From Acidobacteriota bacterium (lineage in GTDB: Bacteria > Acidobacteriota > Thermoanaerobaculia > Gp7-AA8), in assembly GCA_003223645.1 (NCBI GenBank), contig QHVT01000018.1, positions 1-64,000 of the forward strand: 64,000 nt of DNA, given 5' to 3'. This document shows positions 26,054-33,633 of the stretch, piece after piece. A model generated the notes under the pieces. The model saw only the letters and a list, made by a program, of their open reading frames with translations. It was not told the origin of the DNA and ran no database searches. Position 1 is the first letter of the stretch. Each line of letters begins with the position of its first letter. The translations under genes and the position numbers were made by a program.

Positions 26054-26222
26054 GATGGCGGATGGCGGATGGCGGATGGCGGATGGCGGGCTTTGCCTGA
26101 TGGCGCGCCTTCGGCGGGTTGGCGGCTTCGCTGATGGCCACACCCGTCCCGCGTGCTCTGCCATCTGCCATCTGCCATCTGCCATCTGCCATCAGCGTAG
26201 CCGCCATCAGGCGTAGCCTGCC
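26054..26222. repeat. GGATGGC / TGCCATC heptamer palindrome
   Basis: Five GGATGGC units at the left are mirrored by tandem TGCCATC units at 26158-26200, flanked by GGCGGCTTCGCTGATGG and GTAGCCGCCATCAG segments. It fills the gap between the carboxylase genes and the pseudokinase promoter. Confidence 0.85.
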
Positions 26223-26237
26223 AACAGCCGAAGGCGT

Positions 26238-26735
26238 TCAGGAAATATGCACGAGCTCCGCGCCCGCCTCGACCGTTTGTCCCGCGTCGACGAACAGCTC
26301 GTCGACGGTGCCGTCGGTCGGCGACTGGATTTCGTTTTCCATCTTCATCGCTTCGAGGATGAGCAGGCCCGCCCCTTTGCGCACGCTCTCCCCTTTGGCG
26401 GCGAGGATGCGCACGACGCGGCCGGGCATGGGGGCTTTGACGGTGCCGTCGCCGCTGATCTCGTCTTCGCGGCGGCGGCGGCGAGCGGCGAGCGGATCGA
26501 CGATCTCGACGCGGACGGTCGTTTCGCCGAGGGTGATCTCGTGCGTGTTGCCGGAGGCGTGGTGAATGAGCGAGAGCTGCGTGCCGTCCTCGAGGCGCAG
26601 CGAGCGGACGTAGGCGCCGGCGCGCACGAGATCGGCGTCCATGCACTTGTCGCCGATGCAGACGCGGTAGCCGCCGCCGTGGCGCACGACCTCGACGTGC
26701 AGCTCGCGTCCGCCCTCCCTCGCGATGAACTTCAT
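26238..26735 (-). CDS. biotin carboxyl carrier subunit of an acyl-CoA carboxylase
   Basis: A 165-residue carrier. The C-terminal 70 residues are a biotinyl domain with the biotin-accepting Lys in LEAMKMENE (K131). Typical flanking Gly-rich turns are APMPGRV and SPTDGTVDELFVDAGQTVE. The N-terminal half is a small beta-domain as in propionyl/methylcrotonyl-CoA carboxylase alpha tails, here a separate protein. The ATG overlaps the stop of the biotin carboxylase (ATGA). The carboxyltransferase subunit is not in the window. Confidence 0.92.
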   Translation of the reverse strand: MKFIAREGGRELHVEVVRHGGGYRVCIGDKCMDADLVRAGAYVRSLRLEDGTQLSLIHHASGNTHEITLGETTVRVEIVDPLAARRRRREDEISGDGTVKAPMPGRVVRILAAKGESVRKGAGLLILEAMKMENEIQSPTDGTVDELFVDAGQTVEAGAELVHIS

Positions 26736-28222
26736 CGCAGCGCCTCGCGGCGCGCGACGCTGCGCCATTGCGACTCGGCGTCGACCGGCAGCTGCACTTT
26801 CTGCGATTCCTCGAATGCGAAGATCGCGGCGGCGGCGATCGCGGCATCGATCTGCTGTTCGGTTGCGGCAGTGCGCGCGAAATCGAGGTTGGACAAGAGG
26901 TGATCGATGAAGCCGGTGTCGAAGTTCGCCGACTTGAAGTCGGGGTGATTCATGATCACGGTGAAGAACGGGATCGTGGTCATGATCCCTTCGACGCGGT
27001 ACTCGGTGAGCGCGCGGCGCATGCGCGCGATCGCTTCGTCGCGCGACGCGGCGTGCGCGATGAGCTTCGAGAGCATCGGATCGTAGAAGACCGGAACTGT
27101 ATAGCCGGCGTATACACCGTTGTCATTGCGGACGCCCGGGCCCTGCGGCAGATCGATGTAGCGGATGAGCCCCGGCGACGGCGCGAACTTGCGCGACGGA
27201 TCTTCGGCGTAGATACGGCACTCGATCGCGTGTCCGTTCGGCGCGAGATCGGCTTGCGTGAACGAGAGCTTCTCCCCGCGCGCGATGCACAGCTGCTCCT
27301 TCACGAGATCGACGCCCCACACCATCTCGGTGACCGGATGCTCGACCTGCAATCGCGTGTTCATCTCGAGGAAATAGAACTCGCGGTCCGGTCCCATCAG
27401 ACACTCGATCGTTCCGGTCGAGTAGTAATTCACCGCCGCGGCCGCGCGCACGGCCATCGCGCCGAGCTTCTCGCGCAGCGCCGCATCGACGACCGGCGAC
27501 GGACACTCCTCGACGACTTTCTGATGCCGCCGCTGCAGCGTGCATTCGCGCTCGCCGACGTGAACGATGTTTCCGTGCTGATCGCCGACGATCTGCACTT
27601 CGATGTGCCGCGGCCTGGTGATGAACTTTTCCGCGTACACCGCGCCGTCGCCGAAGAACGACTCCGCCTCGCTGCTCACCCGCTCGAATGACGATCGCAG
27701 ATCTTCCTCGCGCTCGACGAATCGCAGTCCCTTCCCGCCGCCGCCCGCGCTCGCCTTGATCATGATCGGAAAGCCGGTGCTCTTCGCGAACGCCTCGATC
27801 TCATCGAAGGATTTGACCGGCTCGGTGAGTCCCGGCACGACCGGCACTCCCGCGGCGATCATCCGCTGGCGGCTCTCGGTCTTCGATCCCATCGCGTCGA
27901 TCGACTCCGGCGACGGGCCGATGAACGTGACGCCGGCATCACGGCACGCGCGCGCGAAGTCCGCGTTCTCGGCGAGAAAACCGTAACCCGGATGAATCGC
28001 GTCCGCGCCCGTCTTCTTCGCCGCGTCGAGAATCCGATCGATGCGCAGGTAACTCTCGCGCGACGGCGCCGCCCCGATCGGCATCGCCTCATCCGCGCTG
28101 ATCACATGCAGCGCCGACCGGTCCGGCTCGGAGTAGACCGCGACCGTGCGGTACCCCAGCTCGCGGCAAGCGCGAATCACCCGCACCGCAATCTCGCCGC
28201 GATTGGCGATGAGGACTTTCAT
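26732..28222 (-). CDS. biotin carboxylase subunit of an acetyl/propionyl-CoA carboxylase
   Basis: 496 aa, the length of AccC/PccA-type biotin carboxylases, which carboxylate biotin using ATP and bicarbonate. Motifs: MKVLIANRGEIAVRVIRA at the start, HPGYGFLAENADFA, the ATP-grasp Gly loop KASAGGGGKGLR, RHIEVQIVGD, ERECTLQRRHQK, and the active-site EMNTRLQVEHPVTE. It is coupled to the carrier gene downstream. TACAAT lies eight bases before the ATG at 28222. It could be accC, pccA or a longer-chain acyl-CoA version; substrate depends on the absent carboxyltransferase. Confidence 0.95.
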   Translation of the reverse strand: MKVLIANRGEIAVRVIRACRELGYRTVAVYSEPDRSALHVISADEAMPIGAAPSRESYLRIDRILDAAKKTGADAIHPGYGFLAENADFARACRDAGVTFIGPSPESIDAMGSKTESRQRMIAAGVPVVPGLTEPVKSFDEIEAFAKSTGFPIMIKASAGGGGKGLRFVEREEDLRSSFERVSSEAESFFGDGAVYAEKFITRPRHIEVQIVGDQHGNIVHVGERECTLQRRHQKVVEECPSPVVDAALREKLGAMAVRAAAAVNYYSTGTIECLMGPDREFYFLEMNTRLQVEHPVTEMVWGVDLVKEQLCIARGEKLSFTQADLAPNGHAIECRIYAEDPSRKFAPSPGLIRYIDLPQGPGVRNDNGVYAGYTVPVFYDPMLSKLIAHAASRDEAIARMRRALTEYRVEGIMTTIPFFTVIMNHPDFKSANFDTGFIDHLLSNLDFARTAATEQQIDAAIAAAAIFAFEESQKVQLPVDAESQWRSVARREALR

Positions 28223-28230
28223 GGCGGGGG

Positions 28231-28236
28231 ATTGTA
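28231..28236 (-). promoter_or_regulatory. -10-like box TACAAT, 8 nt before the biotin carboxylase start
   Basis: The minus strand reads TACAATCCCCCGCCATG, almost identical to the acylphosphatase start region (TACAATCCCCCAACCATG). Leaderless initiation is plausible. Confidence 0.5.
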
Positions 28237-28380
28237 TGCGGGCTGCGCCCAATGGCGACGTTGCTGATGGCGGCTGCGCGGACCGCGGCTACGCTGATGG
28301 CGGATGGCAGACGGCGGATGGCAGATGCTGGTTGGGTGGGCGTGGCCATCTGCCATCAGCGAAGCCGCCATCTGCCATCG
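28237..28380. repeat. heptamer-repeat palindrome upstream of the biotin carboxylase gene
   Basis: Units of GATGGCGGCT and GGCAGATGG type on the left are mirrored by CCATCTGCCATCAGCGAAGC and CCGCCATCTGCCATC on the right. It is the third array of this type, again next to a -10-like box. Confidence 0.8.
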
Positions 28381-28389
28381 GGCGCAGCC

Positions 28390-29769
28390 CTACTGGCAAT
28401 TGTTCCTGCTCGGCCCCCCGAGCGGATTGAAATCGAACAGATTCCGCGGGATCAGTTCGAAGCCGGACCAGTGCACGAGGGTGATGCCGGTCATGAGGAA
28501 GTTCGGGTCGCCCGGTGCGTGGTCTTCGTCGTGCGGGTCGTGATGGACGGAGGCGCGGTACCAGACAACGAGATCCGTGTCGGTCACGCTTTCGTTGTCG
28601 GCGACGCCGAAGCCGGCGGCCGGGCTGGCGCCGAGGAGGTATTGGTCGGGGTCGAGGTAGCGGACATGCGGCGTGTCGAAGAACGCGTTGCGCTCCGACT
28701 CCTTGTAGTGCGTCACGGCGAAGTCGAATTTCGTGAATCGTTCCTGCCGCGTGACGTTGCCGGCTTCCTGCGCGTAATGCCGCGAGAGTCCTTCCGGATT
28801 CGCGTGCAGCTCGTAGCCGATCGGATTTCCGTGCGAGTTCTTCGTCGTCTCGTCTTCGATGAGGATCGTGTTGAACTGCACGGGATCCCACACCATCGTC
28901 CCTTCGCGTCCGCCGTTGAACGGCGACTCGGTGTCGATCGCCGCGAGCGGCGTCGGCGGAATGTCGCCTTCACGATGCGCGAGCGTGTGCGCGGTGTCGC
29001 CGCCCGATCCGTTGAGATCAATGTCGACGCGCCACAGCGTCGAGTGCATGTGCGCGTCGGTCGTGCTGAGCGGCTCGAAGTAGGGATTGTTGAAACCGGT
29101 CGAGCCCATGCGGAAGCCGATGCTGCCGTCGTCGCGCAGACGGTAGTCGATGATGAAGTCGTAGTTCTGTGCGTCGAACACGCCCCACAGAGCGAGCTCC
29201 TGTCCGCGGCGCACCTGCTGGCCCGACAGTCCCTTGCACAGCCAGGCGATGCCGCGGTCATTGAGCTCCGCGCCGACTTGCGGGATCGATTGATTCGACA
29301 GCGTGATGAGCGAGCCGCTCGCGGCGACGTCGGCCTGCCGCATCTCGAGGAGACTCGCTTCGGTCGCCTGTTGCATGTCGTAGAGGCGGAACGCGAAGGA
29401 GTGATACGGCACGAAGATGTCGGCGACGCTCGCTTCGCGCAGCACGCGCATCCACGGCGCGCCGGGGCTGCGGCGAAGATCGGTGGGACCGAGGGTGAGA
29501 CTGCGGCGGCCCTGGTTCGATATGCAGGTGCGCCACGCCGTCTCCTCGAAATTCACTTCGACGCAGGTGTGCGGTTGCGTCGTGTCGCAGATGTTCTCCG
29601 TGCACGGACGCACCGCACCGCCGGTCGCGCGCGGCCCAACCGCGCGCATCTTCACCGGCCCGAGTCGCTGCGCCGGAAGCGGATCGATCGTGAAGTCGCC
29701 CGCCTTCGATTGCGCGGTTGCCGCAGCCGCGATGATGAACGCGAGCAGGAGGGTGGAGCATCGTCTCAT
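28390..29769 (-). CDS. compact secreted copper amine oxidase-like protein
   Basis: 459 aa with a signal peptide (MRRCSTLLLAFIIAAAATA). The catalytic core of copper amine oxidases is recognisable. The topaquinone-precursor Tyr is in AQNYDFIIDYRLRDDGSIGF (Y203), two copper His are in DAHMHSTLWRVDIDLNG (H240, H242), and the late GITLVHWSGFELIPRNLFDFNP supplies the third His. These enzymes oxidise primary amines to aldehydes with release of ammonia and H2O2. Usual enzymes are 620-750 aa; this one lacks the N-terminal accessory domains and has a shorter Y-to-HxH spacing. Ribosome site AGGAGA precedes the ATG. Activity is inferred from conserved residues only. Confidence 0.82.
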   Translation of the reverse strand: MRRCSTLLLAFIIAAAATAQSKAGDFTIDPLPAQRLGPVKMRAVGPRATGGAVRPCTENICDTTQPHTCVEVNFEETAWRTCISNQGRRSLTLGPTDLRRSPGAPWMRVLREASVADIFVPYHSFAFRLYDMQQATEASLLEMRQADVAASGSLITLSNQSIPQVGAELNDRGIAWLCKGLSGQQVRRGQELALWGVFDAQNYDFIIDYRLRDDGSIGFRMGSTGFNNPYFEPLSTTDAHMHSTLWRVDIDLNGSGGDTAHTLAHREGDIPPTPLAAIDTESPFNGGREGTMVWDPVQFNTILIEDETTKNSHGNPIGYELHANPEGLSRHYAQEAGNVTRQERFTKFDFAVTHYKESERNAFFDTPHVRYLDPDQYLLGASPAAGFGVADNESVTDTDLVVWYRASVHHDPHDEDHAPGDPNFLMTGITLVHWSGFELIPRNLFDFNPLGGPSRNNCQ

Positions 29770-29837
29770 CCGTGATCTCCTGAGATACCATTCCGGAGCG
29801 CTGCCTGCAGTGCGCAGACGCTGATCGAAATGACAAA

Positions 29838-29962
29838 CCCCTCACCCGGCCTTCGGCCACCCTCTCCCCGCAAGCGGGGCGAGGGGCGACTCGGCGCGCT
29901 TGTCGTTTTGTTGCCCTTCTCCCCGCTTGCGGGGAGAAGGTGCCCGAAGGGCGGATGAGGGG
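29838..29962. repeat. REP-like inverted repeat (CCCCTCACCCGGCC / GGCGGATGAGGGG)
   Basis: The outer arms CCCCTCACCCGGCCTTCGGCC and GCCCGAAGGGCGGATGAGGGG pair, and the inner CTCCCCGCAAGCGGGG and CCCCGCTTGCGGGG are two hairpins. This type of element is widespread in GC-rich bacteria. It occupies the gap between the divergent amine oxidase and cysteine hydrolase genes. Confidence 0.85.
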
Positions 29963-30070
29963 CGTGTCATTGGAAGCATACGTCGAACGACGCTGCTGGC
30001 CCAAAATGACCGCTCTTCGGCCTCATCCGCACGCGCGCGAACCATACGATTCGCGGCGGAGGGAAACGAA

Positions 30071-30622
30071 ATGGACCACTCGGCACTCCTGGTCATCGAC
30101 ATCCAGGATTCGTTCAAGTACGACCCCGCGCGATGGGCGAAACGCAGCACGCCGCGCTTTCAGGAAAACATCACGAAGCTCATCGACCTCTGGCGCGACC
30201 GCGGGCAGCCCGTCATCTTCTTCCTGCACAATGACCCCGATCCGGGCTTCCGCCCCGGCGATCCGGAAGTGCGATTGATGGACTGGGTCGACCGTCGCGA
30301 CGACGAGCCGCTGCTCGTCAAGAACACGCGCAACGCCTTCACGTCGACGGACCTCAAATCGCGCCTCGACGTCCTCGGCGTCCGCAAAGTCGTGATCTGC
30401 GGAATCACGACCGAGCAGTGTTGCGAGACCACGACGCGCGTCGCGAACGACGTCTACGGATACGACGTCGACTTCGTGAGTGAGGCGACGATGACGTTTC
30501 CGGTCGGAGGCCTTTCGGCCGAAGAAGTGATTCGCCGCACCGAGGAAGTGCTGCGCTCGCGATTCGCGCGCATCGTCGGCGTGGCGGAGATCGAGGAGGA
30601 GGTATCGGCATCCGCGACGTGA
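30071..30622 (+). CDS. isochorismatase-family cysteine hydrolase
   Basis: 183 aa with the Asp-Lys-Cys triad: D10 (LLVIDIQDSF), K84 (LLVKNTRNAF) and C117 (GITTEQCCETTTR). The cis-peptide region before the Cys (VVICGITTE) is also standard. The family hydrolyses small amides or related compounds (nicotinamide, carbamates, isochorismate); the substrate here is not evident. Ribosome site GGAGGGAA lies before the ATG. Its stop overlaps the next start (GTGA), so hydrolase and regulator are co-translated, a common pairing in which the AraC-type regulator controls the hydrolase. Confidence 0.92.
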   Translation: MDHSALLVIDIQDSFKYDPARWAKRSTPRFQENITKLIDLWRDRGQPVIFFLHNDPDPGFRPGDPEVRLMDWVDRRDDEPLLVKNTRNAFTSTDLKSRLDVLGVRKVVICGITTEQCCETTTRVANDVYGYDVDFVSEATMTFPVGGLSAEEVIRRTEEVLRSRFARIVGVAEIEEEVSASAT

Positions 30623-31530
30623 TCTTCGTCGTGCTGCCGCAGGTCGAGATCCTCGATCTCGCCGGGCCGCTGCAGTCGTTCTGCGAGGTGAACCGCGGAC
30701 GCGAGCGGTATCGCGTCCGCACGTGTGCATCGACGAAGCGCGTCGAGTCGTCGCAGGGGATCACGTTGTGCGATCTCGAGCCATTGCCGGCCGCGGCCGG
30801 CGACGCGCTGGTGATCGTGCCGGGCACGCCCTACGACGCGACGCTGCAGATCGATCGCGAAGTGATTCGCTGGCTGCGCAACGCGGCGCGCGGCAGCGCG
30901 CAGATCGCGTCCGTCTGCACGGGGGCGTTCGCTCTGGGTGAAGCCGGCCTCCTCGACGGCCGCAAATGCACGACGCATTGGTCGCGCACGAACGAGCTCG
31001 CGCGCCGTTTTCCGAAGGCGCGCGTGCTCACCGACCGCCTCTTCGTTGTCGACGGCGTCATCACCAGCGCCGGCATCGCCTCCGGGATCGACATGGCGCT
31101 CGCGCTCATCGAGCAAAACGAAGGTCCGCTCGTGGCGGCGGAGATCGCGCGCGAGATGGTCGTCTACCTGCGGCGCGACAGCGCACACGAACAGAGCAGC
31201 GTCTACCTCGACTTCCGCACGCATCTGCATCCCGGCGTTCATCGCGTGCAGGATGCGATCGTGCAGCATCCCGAGCAGCGGACGTCGATCGACGAGCTCT
31301 CGTCGCTCGCCGGCATGAGCGCGCGCAACCTCACGCGCGCGTTCCGCCGCGCGACCGGCATCTCCATCCACGCGTTCGCCACGCGCGTGCGGCTCGAGCT
31401 CGCGCGCTCGCTGCTCCACGATCCGTCGCTGAGCATCGATGCCGTCGCGCAGCGCTGCGGATTCACGACGGCGCGGCAATTCCGCCGCCTCTGGCGCGAC
31501 GCGCATCAAGTGTCGCCGCGCGGTTCCTGA
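30619..31530 (+). CDS. GlxA-family AraC-type transcriptional regulator
   Basis: 303 aa. Residues about 1-185 form a DJ-1/PfpI-like domain (FVVLPQVEILDLAGPLQSF, ASVCTGAFALGEAGLLDGRK, TTHW, SAGIASGIDMALALIE). Residues about 205-300 hold two AraC helix-turn-helix motifs (SIDELSSLAGMSARNLTRAF and SIDAVAQRCGFTTARQFRRL). Such regulators usually control neighbouring catabolic genes in response to a small ligand bound by the N-terminal domain. GTG start overlaps the hydrolase stop. Confidence 0.94.
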   Translation: MIFVVLPQVEILDLAGPLQSFCEVNRGRERYRVRTCASTKRVESSQGITLCDLEPLPAAAGDALVIVPGTPYDATLQIDREVIRWLRNAARGSAQIASVCTGAFALGEAGLLDGRKCTTHWSRTNELARRFPKARVLTDRLFVVDGVITSAGIASGIDMALALIEQNEGPLVAAEIAREMVVYLRRDSAHEQSSVYLDFRTHLHPGVHRVQDAIVQHPEQRTSIDELSSLAGMSARNLTRAFRRATGISIHAFATRVRLELARSLLHDPSLSIDAVAQRCGFTTARQFRRLWRDAHQVSPRGS

Positions 31531-31532
31531 GA

Positions 31533-31538
31533 TACCAT
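31533..31538 (+). promoter_or_regulatory. -10-like box TACCAT, 9 nt before start
   Basis: TACCAT lies immediately after the regulator stop and nine bases before ATG 31548. The spacing equals that of the TACAAT boxes at 3104 and 13536. Confidence 0.35.
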
Positions 31539-31547
31539 GCCGCGCAT

Positions 31548-31868
31548 ATGTCCAGCGAACCGGTTCAGGAGCGGAGATCTCAGATTCTCTCGGGTGTCGT
31601 GTCGAAGCTCCTCGATGATCTGAAAAGCGGCGCGGGCGACAAAGACCGCCGCCGTCAGGTCGAAGAATGGATGCGCACCCTGGCCGAGAAATATCCCGAG
31701 TTCAAAATCGAAACGGGATTGCGCGACTACTACCTCGCCGAGGCCGAACGCCTGCGCGCCGACTTCGACAAAGCGTCGGACCTGACGGAGAAGCTCGCGC
31801 TGGGACGATCGATCGAGTCGTTCCTCGATCGCGCGTCGGAGTACGACCGAAGGATTCGCGAGCGGTAA
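31548..31868 (+). CDS. small helical hypothetical protein, 106 aa
   Basis: Highly charged and almost entirely helical by composition (SQILSGVVSKLLDDL, RRRQVEEWMRTLAEKYPEF, LRDYYLAEAERLRADFD, EKLALGRSIESFLDRA). No signal peptide, membrane segment or known motif. It follows the regulator by 17 bp, ends 3 bp before the convergent phosphopantetheinyl transferase gene, and its relation to either is unclear. Confidence 0.65.
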   Translation: MSSEPVQERRSQILSGVVSKLLDDLKSGAGDKDRRRQVEEWMRTLAEKYPEFKIETGLRDYYLAEAERLRADFDKASDLTEKLALGRSIESFLDRASEYDRRIRER

Positions 31869-31871
31869 TCG

Positions 31872-32516
31872 CTACATCCGAAACACGCGAATCTCTGCCG
31901 CGCCGAATACCGCCACCGCCGCGTAATACCCTTCCGGCGCAGCAAGATCCGTCAGCGTCCAGTTGTCGAGCGGCGATGCATCGAGCACGTCGTACTCTTC
32001 GAGCGGCTGCGAGAGTCCTTTGCCGATTCCCTTGAGCAGCGCTTCCTTGCGCGTCCAGAGGCGGAAGAATTCGGGGAGCGTGGTGATGTGCGCGCGCTCG
32101 TTCGGGGAGCAGAAGTGGCGGATGAGGTCGCGGTACTCGGGCAGCGGACGCACTTCTTCGATATCGATGCCGACCGGCGGTCCGCCCGAAAATGCGAGCG
32201 CGGCCCACGCGCCGGAGTGCGAGACGTTGAACTCGACCGCGCGATCGGCGAGCGCCGGTTTCTGGCCGGCGCCGCCGGTGATCGCGAGCGCGTGCGGCTC
32301 GATGCCGGTGTAGCAGCCGAGCAGCACGCGCAGCGTCGTGCGCGTGACGACGTAGCGCTGCCGGTCGGCGGAGATGCGAAAGCGCGTCGCGTCGAGCCGT
32401 TCCTGGCTCGACAAAATCTCCGCCGCGCCGGCATTGCCGATCTTCACGAGCCACACGTGCACCTCGGCGCCGCCGCGCAAGGCGGCGACGTCGGATGCGC
32501 GGAGTGCGGATGCCAT
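31872..32516 (-). CDS. 4'-phosphopantetheinyl transferase (Sfp type)
   Basis: 214 aa. It transfers phosphopantetheine from CoA to the carrier-domain Ser of the NRPSs upstream. Family motifs: FNVSHSGAWAALAF, VGIDIEEVRP (metal ligands D118 and E120) and FFRLWTRKEALLKGIGKGL (W154, K157, E158, K162). It is the last gene of the NRPS operon; its ATG shares one base with the stop of the membrane-protein gene (TGATG). Position and length fit dedicated activation of this assembly line. Confidence 0.94.
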   Translation of the reverse strand: MASALRASDVAALRGGAEVHVWLVKIGNAGAAEILSSQERLDATRFRISADRQRYVVTRTTLRVLLGCYTGIEPHALAITGGAGQKPALADRAVEFNVSHSGAWAALAFSGGPPVGIDIEEVRPLPEYRDLIRHFCSPNERAHITTLPEFFRLWTRKEALLKGIGKGLSQPLEEYDVLDASPLDNWTLTDLAAPEGYYAAVAVFGAAEIRVFRM

Positions 32517-32860
32517 CACCTTCGCTGCACGACGTCGACGAGCTTCCAGATCGCGAGAATGATGATCCCGAGACCGAGGAGCGAGCCGATCGCGCCGCCG
32601 GCGAAGACGCCGGCGGTGAGCGGCGTGATCAAAGCGAGTAGCAGGAAGACGAGCACGATATAGCCGAGCATCTGCCACCCGCTCGTCTTGCGCCGCTTCG
32701 CGCTCATCCACCACGCCCACGGCGGCACGCGTCCGTAGTCGCCGGCGGCAGCAGCCTCGGCGGCGGCTGCACCGGCCGCGCCCGCGGCGGCTTCGGCGCT
32801 GCCGGCCAGAATCTCGTCCTCTTCTTCGATGCGTTTTTTGCGATTGTTGCGGTCGTTCAT
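32516..32860 (-). CDS. small membrane protein of the NRPS operon, 114 aa
   Basis: The start at 32860 is preferred over the ATG six bases upstream. AGGAGA is then seven bases away, and the codon overlaps the thioesterase stop as ATGA like the other junctions. The N-terminal half is acidic and Ala-rich (EEEDEILAGSAEAAAGAAGAAAAEAA), then PPWAWWMSAKRRK. Two membrane helices follow (about 65-90, LGYIVLVFLLLALITPLTAG; about 90-112, GAIGSLLGLGIIILAIWKLV). No transporter motif. Being inside a tightly coupled NRPS operon suggests a role in localisation, export or immunity, but nothing in the sequence proves this. Confidence 0.75.
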   Translation of the reverse strand: MNDRNNRKKRIEEEDEILAGSAEAAAGAAGAAAAEAAAAGDYGRVPPWAWWMSAKRRKTSGWQMLGYIVLVFLLLALITPLTAGVFAGGAIGSLLGLGIIILAIWKLVDVVQRR

Positions 32861-33633
32861 ACCCATGTCTCCTTTCGTTGCGGCACTGTGAATTGAGCGT
32901 GTGCGGAATCGATCGCGCGGCGGATCTCGTCGAAGATCCGGCGGCGATGCCGGTGTAGAAAAAAGTGACCTCCGTCGAAGAGGCGCAGATCGAAGGGCGC
33001 GTTGGTGTGTCGCTCCCACGCCGCGACGTGCGGCCACGGCTCGCACGTGTCGCCGAGTCCCCCCATCGCGAGGATCGGCACATCGAGCGGCGGCGCGTCG
33101 ACGTACGTGTAGCAGTCGCACGCTTCGAAATCGGCGCGCAGCGGCGGCAGAAAAAACGAGAGCATGTCTTCGTCCTCGAGAATCTCGGGCGGCGTTCCTT
33201 CCATCGACGACAGCTCGGCGACGAACTCGTCATGCGGACGGTCGTAGATGCGCGCGCGCTGCAGCGGGACGTCCGGCGCGCAATGTCCCGACGCGATGAG
33301 GAGGAACGGCTGCGGCGCGTTGCGCGCACGCAGAATGCGCGCGAGCTCGTACGCGATCAGCGATCCCATGCTGTGCCCGAACAGCGCGAACGGGCGATCG
33401 AAGAGCGGATCGAGCTCCGTCGCCGCGGCGGTCGCCATGTCGCGGATCGAGCGCAGCAGCGGCTCGCCCGCGCGATTCTCGTGACCGGGAAGTTGCACCG
33501 GACAGACTTCGACGCGCGGCAGCTCCGCGGCCCATCCCGAATACGCCGACGCGCCGCCGCCCGCGTGCGGGAAGCAGAACAGACGCACGTCCGCATCGTC
33601 GTTCGCCGTCTTCCGCAGGATCCATCCCTTCAT
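32857..33633 (-). CDS. type II thioesterase of the NRPS operon
   Basis: 258 aa alpha/beta hydrolase. It shows FCFPHAGGGASAYSGWA, the nucleophile elbow GHSMG (S88), MGGLGDTCEP near the catalytic Asp, and GGHFFLH with the catalytic His (H223). Such enzymes remove wrong acyl groups from carrier domains and restore stalled NRPS modules. It overlaps NRPS1 upstream and the membrane-protein gene downstream by 4 nt each. Confidence 0.95.
   Translation of the reverse strand: MKGWILRKTANDDADVRLFCFPHAGGGASAYSGWAAELPRVEVCPVQLPGHENRAGEPLLRSIRDMATAAATELDPLFDRPFALFGHSMGSLIAYELARILRARNAPQPFLLIASGHCAPDVPLQRARIYDRPHDEFVAELSSMEGTPPEILEDEDMLSFFLPPLRADFEACDCYTYVDAPPLDVPILAMGGLGDTCEPWPHVAAWERHTNAPFDLRLFDGGHFFLHRHRRRIFDEIRRAIDSAHAQFTVPQRKETWV

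Noticed and set aside
24287-26134. 615-codon plus-strand frame opposite the pseudokinase
   Set aside because: It is Arg/His-rich with no domain, and antisense to a clear multi-domain protein.
26036-26185. 50-residue N-terminal extension of the pseudokinase
   Set aside because: It translates the GGATGGC heptamer array; the ATG at 26035 begins right before the kinase fold and follows TATAAT.
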